From assembly GCA_023053545.1 (NCBI GenBank), contig JAKZAN010000004.1:3472001-3536000 (forward strand): 64,000 nucleotides of DNA, in the 5' to 3' direction. Position numbers and translations under genes: made by a program. This DNA is from Lepidurus packardi (taxonomy: Eukaryota > Arthropoda > Branchiopoda > Notostraca > Triopsidae). This document shows positions 13,181 to 23,100 of this stretch, piece by piece (position 1 is the first letter of the stretch; the number at the start of each line of letters is the position of its first letter). The notes beneath the pieces are model-generated. The model was not told where the DNA came from. It made no database searches and was given only the letters and a program-made list of their open reading frames with translations.

Positions 13181-15858
13181 CAAAGGAGAACTGAACAACG
13201 GTACGCTAAACCTGGTAGATGTTACGAGAAGAACCTTATAATAGTAAAACTGGGCATAAGTATAGCTAGTCTAGGAAACCTATTCTTTTCTTCTACAACG
13301 TATGATACATTAGCAATTTGCAGATTCAGATGTAACCACTGGGAATCCCTTTGCGACTGCATGAAATAAGCTGACAACAAAAAGACTCCTTTGATTACCT
13401 ACGTTGCAATTTAAAAGGAACTTTATGACATAAGTTGCATGTTAACGTTGAAACTTGGCTTACGAGATCTTCACTTACGAATTTTGTAGATTTAAGCATC
13501 CTCTGCCTATGCCGGGCTTGGATACACATGATCTACGGGAGCCTTAAGCGAAACCCCAATTTTAACGTAAGACATGAAGTGCCTCGGCATCTTTCTTCCC
13601 GTGTATTTGTGTGCACCTTCCCGTCTCTCCTCTTTGTAATAAGGAGACGTCAGGCCCAGGTAGAGATTATAAAAGCTTAAAAAAAGGAATCTCGAAACAA
13701 GGATTTCCGGCCAAAGGGACGAACAACTTTCGACTAAATACCGAGTATATACTATACCAGTCCCTTGAATGGCCCTAAGGGCTAAGGCAATTAGGGTATA
13801 TTAAAAATAAAAACCTTAATATCCTATATCATGTGCCATTACCGGTAGTCTTTATTTACCTTTCCATTCGTTCTTTTTAAACTTGAATGGCCATAAAATC
13901 TGGAATTCTCTTTATAGTTTCATTCGTATACTAGAAAAGGAAAGTATTTGTAACATGTATGGTCTACATACATACATACAGTCCCCGAAGCAACATGTGT
14001 TCCAAACTCATTACCACATTGTAGTGAAGTGAGCTCTTTTACTTTCGCTGCAAGATATCCCCTTTTGTATTTTTGTAAGGGACGATCCAATATCATCCAC
14101 CGTGTCCCTATCTTAGTGGAATTGCCCGAAATATCCCCCTTTTTACCCCTCCCTAAAAAAACGATCTGGAAAAGTAATAGGGACAAAAGAGAGCTCTTTC
14201 GCGTGTGTGCTTTGTTGCAGTGCAAGTCCAGAGAGACCTCCCTGAAGACAACAATACGAGATGGATCACATATGAGAAACCTGGACCCTATTTTGTTCTC
14301 GCCCCTTTTTTTCGTCTTTAAGGGTGGTGCAATGGGGCTTGGGCTTTAGGGTCTTGGTCTTTGCTACCATCAGCCAAATGCCATGCCAAAGTCCTCAAGT
14401 TCTCGTCAACGGGGGAAAAAATAGGAAACAAAAAACGTTCCCAGGTGTGCTGACTTGGTACGGACAAAACATTGGCTTCACTGTTTCCTTCCACTTTTTT
14501 TCACTTTCTTTCTCATGTATTACTTCACGGCTACCGTGGAAACTTCGCTTCGAGATCCGTATCGCCCAATTTCCCAAATCAATGCTAAGTTTAATAAAAA
14601 AATGCAATGAATTGAACACGGGTTGAAAGCCGCTAGATGTTGTGCCAAAGACAAAGATAAGTTTGGCTTTCCCGCCAGCAAAAAAATAAATAAATTCACA
14701 CCGTAAAGTCTGGACGAGGTTTTTATTTTTTACCTTGACTCGATAAGACAAGACCCCCTTAATTTTATATGTGAACCGGAATTGTGTGCATAACTTGGAA
14801 AAAGGTACAACAAAGTTGCAGGTTCATGGATCATGGTTCAACCAAACCCAAAGTAAAAAAAAAAAAAAGAATAAAAGAAAACTTGGTCTTTTTCTCTTTT
14901 TCTTTTGGGTTAATTCTCATTCTCTTCTCTCCTCTCTTTTCCCATCGTCGTTCATTCTCTCTATATCTGCAACAGACTTATTGTGTGTTTTATCTCAACA
15001 GCCATAGTCGGCCAGCGCCAGCACCACAACACAGGTAAAAAGGGATTCTGAAGAAAAGAAGAAGAGGATGGCCATGGAGAGCCAACCTCACAACCTCCAA
15101 GAAGCCTCCAGGTATTAAGTCTCGCTTCGGAACATTACACTCTTCTCCAGTCAAAAAGCCACGGAAGGTAAAAACGTCCAAAATAAAACAAAAATAAGAG
15201 GTAGAAGAAACCCCAGAAGGAAGTGTGTGTTGGCCAAGGCAAAGGCACACAGAATGCTAAGCTAGCGCTCTAAAAGGGGGAGACCAACAATGAATGCCTG
15301 GCCCGCATGACGACCACGCAGCCCGAAACCGCGACTTTGACCGTACAACAGCCGGGTCTCACCACCCGTGAGCTTCAGTTGCCTTCCTGGCTTACGTCGA
15401 GGTAGACGTTACTTTTGGGGAGTTGTTCCATTCTTTGCAGCAGCGAACGTTTTATTTTTAAAACAAGTCAGACCCAAATCGTGGCTATTTCTAAAGAAAA
15501 TTTTCTTGTTTTAAAGAACTTGGAAGAGTGTACAGTATTGTGCGATTGTGTTTCTTTTTGTGGATTGGCAAATCGATTGGATTAAAACGGATTTCGCAGA
15601 ATCTCTACCAAAATCATTTAACAAGAAGTTCAACCAACAGATTGACGCATATCATTCCTAAGGACAACGAACTCACTTTTAACTGTTTCACTGGATCTAA
15701 AGGAATTGTTCATCGCTTTGAGAAAGGACTTTTTCGTCCCTTCAATTCCTCCGTTTTCCCCTCCCAAAGTTGAAGAATGATCAAGTGGTATCACTGAATC
15801 ATCGTACTACATTATCCATTTATCCTCCCAAACTATTCCGTCAGGCCGAAGCAGAGCT
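13181..15858. other. Gene-free stretch and probable Toll upstream region
   Basis: No supported coding gene. The last 900 bases become GC-richer and probably contain the promoter and 5' untranslated region of the Toll gene. A possible 5' UTR intron would run from the donor-like CACAG/GTAAAA at 15,035 to the acceptor-like pyrimidine tract ending CAG at 15,844; this is inference only. A fragment near 13,495-13,550 resembles sequences at 43.86 kb. Confidence 0.4.
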
Positions 15859-15915
15859 ATGGCCATCCTTACCATTACCCCAGCCAAGTTGATTAGCAAG
15901 CTATTGTGGGGGTGA
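15859..15915 (+). promoter_or_regulatory. Upstream ORF 1 of the Toll gene
   Basis: An ATG in good initiation context (G at -3 and G at +4) opens an 18-codon frame ending in TGA. The TGA shares its last base with the ATG of a second upstream ORF. It lies in a different frame from the receptor and would be read first by scanning ribosomes if the transcript begins upstream of 15,859. Regulatory effect is inferred. Confidence 0.45.
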
Positions 15916-15968
15916 TGCGTTGGGCGCAGCCATGCCGAACAGTTATGCCGACCCGTCCAGAGGACTAA
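15915..15968 (+). promoter_or_regulatory. Upstream ORF 2, overlapping the Toll start
   Basis: This 17-codon frame starts on the TGATG overlap with upstream ORF 1 and runs over the first in-frame ATG of the receptor (15,932). It stops 29 bases before the next receptor ATG at 15,998. The arrangement would disfavour initiation at 15,932 and allow re-initiation at 15,998. It is seen in sequence; function is inferred. Confidence 0.45.
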
Positions 15969-18900
15969 GCGAGTCCGTCGTGGTGGTGACGGTGGCTATG
16001 GCCCAGCCTTCGCACCAATTCGCATCCCAATACCTCAAAGTGCGAAGAAAATGGTGGCCGAGCCGGACTGGCAACAACCGCGACCGTTCTTCTTATCCGC
16101 ACCTTTCCCAGCCCAATTTATGGGCTCTATTGTTGGCTACATATTTCCTGTCCAGTTGTGTCGTGTTGGTGGGTGGCCAGGCGGACTCGTCCCGCTTGCC
16201 ACGGTTACTCAGTCCCAGTAATGACAGTCACCACGAGGAAGAAGAAGATGGCTGTCACATGACAGCCTACAGTGGTAGTAGGAGTGGAAGTGGTAGTGAT
16301 AGTCGTTTAATGCCGAGCGTGGATTTTTTCACGCCACCCGATGCGCTGGCCTTGTACTGTAAAATACCTTCGTTTCACGGTGGAGTGGCCTGGAAGGGCG
16401 TGAACGGGAGCGCTCAGGAACGGACTCGATTGTTGGGCATCTCTTGCCAAGACGCGGCCGCTTTTCCCACCATCTTGTCGGCTCACGGACCCTTGTCAGT
16501 GTTTCCCAACCTGGAAACCCTCTGGATGGACGCGTGTCGGGTGGCGGAATTGGCGGACGGCGCGTTCCGGCAACTGCCGCGTTTGCGCGAATTACGGCTC
16601 ACCTCGCATCATGCTGAATGGGACATGGGGGGCACGGCGTTGACCTTGGATGACCGTGCTTTAGCAGATCTGCCCGAATTAGCCGTCTTGGATCTCGGTT
16701 TTAACGACATCCGGACATTGACTAGTCGAACGTTGTGTCCTCTGACCCAACTGTCCCAGCTCAACCTGACCAGCAACAAGTTGCAAGACTTGACTTTCCT
16801 GGGCTCGGCCTTCACTACCTCGTGCGTGGACCACTTGCAAGTCTTGGACGTGTCGCACAACCGCATTGCCCAGTTCCCCGCCGCCAGCCTATCCCATTTG
16901 ACGGTCTTGACGCATCTCCAGCTGCAAGACAATCAGATTAGTGCCCTGGAAGACACCAGTTTGAGTGGGCTACGCGAACTGCAGGTTTTGAACATTGCTC
17001 ATAACCGCATCTCGTCGTTGCCGCCCGGCTTGTTTACCCAGCAGTGTTGTCGCAATTTAAGCGAGTTGTATGCCAATGCCAACGGTGTCAGCGTCCTCGC
17101 ACCCGGCTTGTTGCGTGGGTTGGACCGGCTTCTGGTCTTGGATTTGGCCGACAACCAGTTGACGTCGTCGTCTGTCAGTGCGGCTACTTTGGCCGGCTTG
17201 CAACGGTTAGTGGTCTTACATTTGCAGAATAACCGCTTGACGCGCCTCGACCCCGCAGTCTTTGCGGACCTGGCGCAGTTGCAGATCCTTCGCTTAGATG
17301 GGAACGCGTTAGAGGCTTTACCCGAAACCCTCTTCATCTCCACGCCCCGGCTGCACACCCTCCTGTTGTCACGTAACCGCCTCACCCAACTCGACGCCCC
17401 CCTCCTCGCCCCTTTGCATTCCTTGACCTTGCTGGCTTTGGACAACAACGCCTTGGAACGCGTCCACGAAGACGCCCTCCGCAACAATACGTTGCTCCAA
17501 GATCTCAATTTGAGCGGCAATAATCTTTCCCGATGGCCGACCGGGATCCGCGACTTGAGCCAATTAAGGTCGCTGGACTTGGGTGAAAACCAGATTCGCG
17601 GACTGGATGACAGTACGCTTGCGTCCCTGCGGTATTTGACCAGCTTGCGACTCCTGGACAATCACCTCGGGAACATTACCAAGACGGCGTTTGCCAACCT
17701 GCCTTCGCTCAGGATCCTGAACTTGTCCAAGAATCGGATTCACTACGTGGAGGAGGGCGCCTTTGCCAAGAACTTGGAACTGCAGGCCATTCGTTTGGAT
17801 GCCAATTACGTGAAAGACCTCACACCCCATCATTTTGCCCATTTGCCACACCTGGCCTGGCTCAACATGTCCGATAATCGACTAGAACACTTTGATTACG
17901 CGTTAATTCCCAAGAGCCTGCAGTGGCTCGACGTCCACAGCAATTTCATTCGCGAGCTGGGTAATTACTTCCAACTGGACGGACAACTCAACCTCCAAAC
18001 CTTGGACGCGTCCTTTAACCGCCTCACCGAGTTGACGGCCAGCATGTTGCCCGACAGCTTGCAGATTCTGTCCTTGAACGATAACCTGATCAGCCACGTT
18101 CAACCCTACACCTTCTTTCGGAAAGACAACTTGACCCGGGTCGACCTCTATGCGAATCAAATCTCGGATCTGGACCAGAACGCGTTACGCATCTCGCCTC
18201 CTCCTCCTCCTACCGGTATCGGCTCCAATGCCAGTAGTAGTCGAATGGGTCGACCGTTACCCGAGTTTTATATAGGAGGCAATCCCTTTCAGTGCGACTG
18301 CAACATGGAGTGGATCCAACGGATCAACACGCCCGATCACTTGCGGCAGCATCCCAAAGTGATGGATCTCGAGAGTATTTACTGTCGACTCTTGCACTCC
18401 CGCCAGCGAACCTACGTCCCACTCGTGGAAGCCACGCCCTCCAACTTCCTCTGTACTTACGAAACCCATTGTTTCGCCCTGTGTCATTGTTGCGACTTTG
18501 ACGCCTGTGACTGCGAGATGACGTGTCCCACCAACTGCACCTGCTACCATGACCAATCCTGGTCCGCGAATATCGTGGACTGCTCCGGCGTGGGTCATAC
18601 CAATTTGCCCGAAAGAATCCCCATGGACGCGACGGAATTGTACCTGGATGGCAACAACTTCAAGGAGTTGGCGAGCCACAAGTTTATCGGTCGTAAAAAC
18701 TTGCGAATCCTGTTTTTGAACGGGTCCAACGTGGAAATTATCCACAATCGCACCTTCAACGGTGTGAAAAGCCTACAGATCCTGCACCTGGAAGATAATC
18801 GCATTGGGGAATTGCACGGCTTTGAGTTTGGCGACATGGAGGGTTTGCATGAGCTCTATTTACACAATAATGCCCTCACCGCCATCCAAAACGCGACCTT

Positions 18901-20125
18901 CGCCAACTTGAAAGTCCTTGAGATTTTACGATTGGACGGCAACCAGCTGATGGACTTTGCCGTCTGGCCAGCGCTGGCTCAGAATGCTTACTTGGTTCAG
19001 CTCAATTTGGCAGAGAATCCTTGGAGCTGCGCCTGCGAGTTTGTGCGTGAATTACGCAAAGGTTTGCGCCGTATGGGCGACAAAGTCACCGGCACCAACG
19101 AACTCTTGTGCGTATCCAATGACCGCGACTCGGCCCGTACCACCCTCCGTATGGCAGCCGACCTCTGGCAAGAAGACACCGAAAATGGCAGCTTGGTAGT
19201 TCAGCAGCCTCACCAGGGTAACCAGAGTAGCGCATACTGCATAGATCCCGAGCAACCCGCGGCCGCGACGACGACCATCGTGCAACAACAAGTGATTCAA
19301 GACTATTTACCTTTGTTAGTGACAACGCTGGTGGCCTTTCTCGTCTTGTGTTTGCTCGTTTTGCTCGGGTTCATGTATCGGTACCCGGTTCGCGTCTGGT
19401 GCTACGCTCGGTACGGCCTCCGGTTGTTCACGCCCCGGGAGAGCGTCTTGGACCAAGGTAAGCTCTTTGATGCCTTCATCAGCTACAGCGCCAAGGACGA
19501 CTCGTTTGTACAGCAAATGCTGGCCTCGAACCTCGAGTACGGGTCGCCTTCTTACAAACTGTGCCTGCAGCACCGGGACTGTCCTGTCAGCGGCGCGTTT
19601 ATGGCGGAAACCATAGCGCAGGCCGTGGACGCAAGCAAACGCACTATCCTGGTCATTTCGCAGAATCTCATGAAAGCCGAATGGTGCCGCTTCGAGTACA
19701 AATCGGCATTACATCAGGTGCTGAAGAGTCGCCGCAAGTGTCTTGTGGTCATCCTCGTGGGCGACATTCCCCAGAAAGACCTGGATCCGGATCTCAAGCT
19801 CTATCTCAAGACCAACACCTACTTGCAATGGGGCGATAAACGCTTCTGGGACAAGTTGCGCTTCACCTTGCCGGACGTCGTCCTACCCACAACCCAGGAC
19901 CGACAAGAGCATGAGTCGTCTATTAGGCACGCCAACCGGGGTAACAACAACAAACGGCCCGGCTTAGGCAGCACAGGCCGGGGGCACCGGACCCGACCCT
20001 CGTGCCACGCCACTGTCCCTTCCGCAGTCATGCAACCGTTGCCCTTACCCGTGATCCTTCCTCCAACTCCCGCCTCCGCTCCCGCTCGCTCGGTGGCACT
20101 CCATATGAACATAACCGCCACTTGA
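15932..20125 (+). CDS. Long Toll receptor (Toll-6/7/8/18-wheeler clade)
   Basis: This is a single-exon gene of 1,397 codons counted from the ATG at 15,932; a stronger ATG lies at 15,998. It encodes a type I membrane receptor. The frame has a hydrophobic signal-like segment at residues 63-80, then about 23 leucine-rich repeats (about 190-780), a cysteine-rich C-cap starting at NPFQCDCNMEW (784), and a cysteine cluster with CPTNCTC near 865. Five more repeats and a second C-cap (NPWSCACEF, 1029) follow, then a membrane helix at about 1126-1149. A TIR domain at about 1177-1316 opens with LFDAFISYSAKDDSFV, contains RDCPVSG and ends with the conserved LKLYLKTNTYLQWGDKRFWD block. A low-complexity tail of about 80 residues closes the protein. 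Two repeat blocks split by C-cap and N-cap cysteines, and an intronless frame, mark the long-Toll clade, known for roles in epithelial patterning, neural wiring and immunity. Which paralogue this is cannot be decided by eye. It is markedly GC-richer than the surrounding DNA. Confidence 0.95.
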   Translation: MPNSYADPSRGLSESVVVVTVAMAQPSHQFASQYLKVRRKWWPSRTGNNRDRSSYPHLSQPNLWALLLATYFLSSCVVLVGGQADSSRLPRLLSPSNDSHHEEEEDGCHMTAYSGSRSGSGSDSRLMPSVDFFTPPDALALYCKIPSFHGGVAWKGVNGSAQERTRLLGISCQDAAAFPTILSAHGPLSVFPNLETLWMDACRVAELADGAFRQLPRLRELRLTSHHAEWDMGGTALTLDDRALADLPELAVLDLGFNDIRTLTSRTLCPLTQLSQLNLTSNKLQDLTFLGSAFTTSCVDHLQVLDVSHNRIAQFPAASLSHLTVLTHLQLQDNQISALEDTSLSGLRELQVLNIAHNRISSLPPGLFTQQCCRNLSELYANANGVSVLAPGLLRGLDRLLVLDLADNQLTSSSVSAATLAGLQRLVVLHLQNNRLTRLDPAVFADLAQLQILRLDGNALEALPETLFISTPRLHTLLLSRNRLTQLDAPLLAPLHSLTLLALDNNALERVHEDALRNNTLLQDLNLSGNNLSRWPTGIRDLSQLRSLDLGENQIRGLDDSTLASLRYLTSLRLLDNHLGNITKTAFANLPSLRILNLSKNRIHYVEEGAFAKNLELQAIRLDANYVKDLTPHHFAHLPHLAWLNMSDNRLEHFDYALIPKSLQWLDVHSNFIRELGNYFQLDGQLNLQTLDASFNRLTELTASMLPDSLQILSLNDNLISHVQPYTFFRKDNLTRVDLYANQISDLDQNALRISPPPPPTGIGSNASSSRMGRPLPEFYIGGNPFQCDCNMEWIQRINTPDHLRQHPKVMDLESIYCRLLHSRQRTYVPLVEATPSNFLCTYETHCFALCHCCDFDACDCEMTCPTNCTCYHDQSWSANIVDCSGVGHTNLPERIPMDATELYLDGNNFKELASHKFIGRKNLRILFLNGSNVEIIHNRTFNGVKSLQILHLEDNRIGELHGFEFGDMEGLHELYLHNNALTAIQNATFANLKVLEILRLDGNQLMDFAVWPALAQNAYLVQLNLAENPWSCACEFVRELRKGLRRMGDKVTGTNELLCVSNDRDSARTTLRMAADLWQEDTENGSLVVQQPHQGNQSSAYCIDPEQPAAATTTIVQQQVIQDYLPLLVTTLVAFLVLCLLVLLGFMYRYPVRVWCYARYGLRLFTPRESVLDQGKLFDAFISYSAKDDSFVQQMLASNLEYGSPSYKLCLQHRDCPVSGAFMAETIAQAVDASKRTILVISQNLMKAEWCRFEYKSALHQVLKSRRKCLVVILVGDIPQKDLDPDLKLYLKTNTYLQWGDKRFWDKLRFTLPDVVLPTTQDRQEHESSIRHANRGNNNKRPGLGSTGRGHRTRPSCHATVPSAVMQPLPLPVILPPTPASAPARSVALHMNITAT

Positions 20126-23100
20126 AACCCGCTCCCAAAAAAAGACAGACAATAATTTGAAAAAAAAAATGTCAAGAAAGCCCCTGCAAAAGTCATGTAT
20201 ATAGTTTATATCTTGGTTGGGCTTGCCGGCATTTTGTATTGGCTTTTTAAAGGAGGTCTTCAATTATGCATACAACATATGCAATACCAAAAACGGTACA
20301 ATTCTTTTGGTAAAAAATCCCTCCCAGGAAAAAAAAAGACTTGAGTGAAAGAAAGGTTTTGGCTTCGCGGGAACCTCAGAGTTGTTGTTTGGCTGGTCAG
20401 TGACGAAGATCGCACCTATGCAAAACAAGGGTCTTCGGCCCGGGACTTGGGACTAAGGGCAAAAAAAAAAGGAAAAGAAGTTTGGGGCTGCGAGTATGGT
20501 CGAGGTCGCGGGTGGACTTGCACTCTCCCGGTCTCGCCGACGTGATTAATTTATTAGTGTGCGTGCAATCGCGGAAGTTTTTCTCCTTTTCCGACATTTT
20601 GAGATGGTTCCAATTGAAAATTCCATCCTTAGCCCCTCCCCCTCCCCAACTCATCCCAGCAAACATCCGAAGACATCCTTTTCCACACAGTTGTTAGCTG
20701 CTTGGTATTTTTGATTTTTTTGTATAATTATTAAACAAGCTTTAAAGCTTCTGGTAGGACGAACGAGCCAAACCTTTCGGAAAAATCGAACAAGGCCAAA
20801 ATACGACTTGACGAATGCAAAGAATTGACCAAGGAAATACTTTTTTTTCCCTGGTTCAAAAAGGACATGCATGGGAAGCAAATGTGTGGACTTTTTGGGA
20901 AGTTTGTGCGTGATATAGAGCGAATTTTTGAATGGATCATGTCAGTTCTTTATTGATCGCGTTTCCCCGCAGTTGTGATACTCTTTGTAAAATAGCTTTT
21001 TTTGGAAATGTGTACAGTTTCCAGTTTTTTTCCACCAGTTTTTCGGGTTTGTTAATAGTGCGAATGAAGCCAATATAGATTATTCAGTGTCCGGTACATG
21101 GAAAAAAGTGTGTGAAAAAGTGCTAATCATTTCTATACAAAGTTTGTACCCCTTATACCCGGCCTGGAATGCTTCTTTTTCATCATGGGTTTTGTCCACA
21201 TCCAATAATTCTAAGAGAAAATAGAGCTTATACCACAAAAAACAACAACAGAGAAATCCTCGGATTTTTATTTATTTCTAGTGAGAGCGTTAGAAAAACA
21301 ATCTGGGAATGATTTCTTTCTCTTTAGAACGTCGATTTGCATTTTTTGCTTCTTTTCTTTTCTGTGTTTGTTTTTTGTTTTATTTATCCCGAAGCATGGG
21401 AACTTCCAATAAGAGCAGCCTTTTAAAAAACTGTCACAAAACTGAAAGCCTTTTATCGCTCGTTTAGAGTACTTAAAATGTGAAGTGTGTGAAGTTTTCC
21501 CAAGAACTTTTGGATTGGTTTAAGGGGTTGCAAAGACGAGCTAAACTCAAAAAAGAAAAGAAAGAATTGGAAGCACTTTTAACCCAAAACTTGACGCCTA
21601 ACCTATTTTTCCAACGCTTTTCCCCTTCATTTCGGTCTTGTTAAAAAAAAATTCTCTTGAGCGAGTTGAAAGGTGTTGGGACCCGACACAGATGAAGTTC
21701 CACCCCAACTTCTGTTCTCTAACAAGTAGAGAAGCTGTCACCAACCAACCGAAGCAAAAGATGCGAACAAGAGAGGGCATCTTGTAAGGATTTGGCAGCC
21801 AAGTGGGTTCAAACTCATCAACTTGAGGCGTTTCAGAAGAGACGATTGAGGGATTGACACAGAGCACTTTTTTCCCCTTTATTTGTCCTTTACCTTTGAG
21901 GGTCTGGTTGGAAATCGCTTAATCCCAAGGCTGTCGATCTTTCGTCCTTAATTTGCATTTTCTTTCCATTTGGATTGCACTGAGCTGCGTTTTTCGGCTC
22001 AAGACAAGTCCGAGATTAACCTTCTAACCCCAAAAAGCAAAAACCACAAGGCACCTCAAATCTGACCTGATGTTTCCTTGAGGCTGAAGGAAGGGAGAGA
22101 CAAGTGAGGAAAGGTCACGACTAAAGATCATTTGCATTATCATCGAGTTTTTGGCCATGAATTCCCCTGGAGGGAAACGATAGAGAGAGAAATCTGTGTA
22201 TCCAACAAGTTGTGTTAAAGCTTCTCTTTTGCTTTTTCTTCTCCTTTTTCCGCTTTTCCAACAATTTTTTCCTTAACGATACATGCAAGACGTTAAAGAT
22301 ATTGATGCGAATAGGTTTCTATAGGAAGTAAACTTTCGCTTTATACTTAAGGAAACTGACAGGAACAATAATCTCTCTCTGTGTCTTTTGTATGCTCAAA
22401 TCTCCATTAGATATCTGCTGAATGGTGAACCCCCGCTCTCTCTCTCTCTCTTCTAGTTGTCTTTACTAAAACCCCTGACCTAAATGCATGGGATTGCATT
22501 AGCATGACAGATTGGGAAATGCTAGTCTCTGTCTATCTATCTAAGCTATTCCCTCGGGTCTTTTTGCCAGTTGCACTTCATCATGGGGTGTGTAGGAGCT
22601 TGAACTTTCGCAGAGAATTCCTCTATGCTCCGTTATGGAGCACGTTTTATAGATGTCACAGAATTATTCTCCCAGTCGCTTCTATTTCTTGCATACGACA
22701 CATCTTTACAACATTGCGTTTCTTGAAACCGTGCCAACTATTTGAAAACCTGGGCGTCCCGCATTAAATTCCCACTAATTTCTCAGTGACAGCTGTTTCG
22801 CAGCTCGTATGGAGCCGAGGAATGCAAAGTTTATTTTCGGGACGGAATTACGAAACGCTTTTACTCCCGAATTAAGAATCCGGAAGCGTCACCAAAATTG
22901 AATCGAAACAATGAAGGAAATTAACTGATACCTTAATGAACGTATGCAAACGACAGAAAATCTTAAAAACGACCAATTGTCGCCAAAATCACATGCTGAG
23001 ATTTGGATGGGATGCTTCTTTTCTGCTAGATTCTAAGCATGATGAGTTTTGTTTTAAATTCTTTAAATACCTGCTCTTGAGTTATGCCCTTAGCGCATAG

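Noticed and set aside
15308-15407. GC-rich frame starting MTTTQPETATLTV upstream of Toll
   Set aside because: Its possible donor GAG/GTAGAC has the wrong phase to join the Toll frame at the TTTCCCAG acceptor, and no homology is recognised; probably 5' UTR sequence.
16609-19967. Many long frames on both strands inside the Toll gene
   Set aside because: They are shadows of the GC-rich Toll coding sequence; the plus-strand receptor frame explains the region fully.
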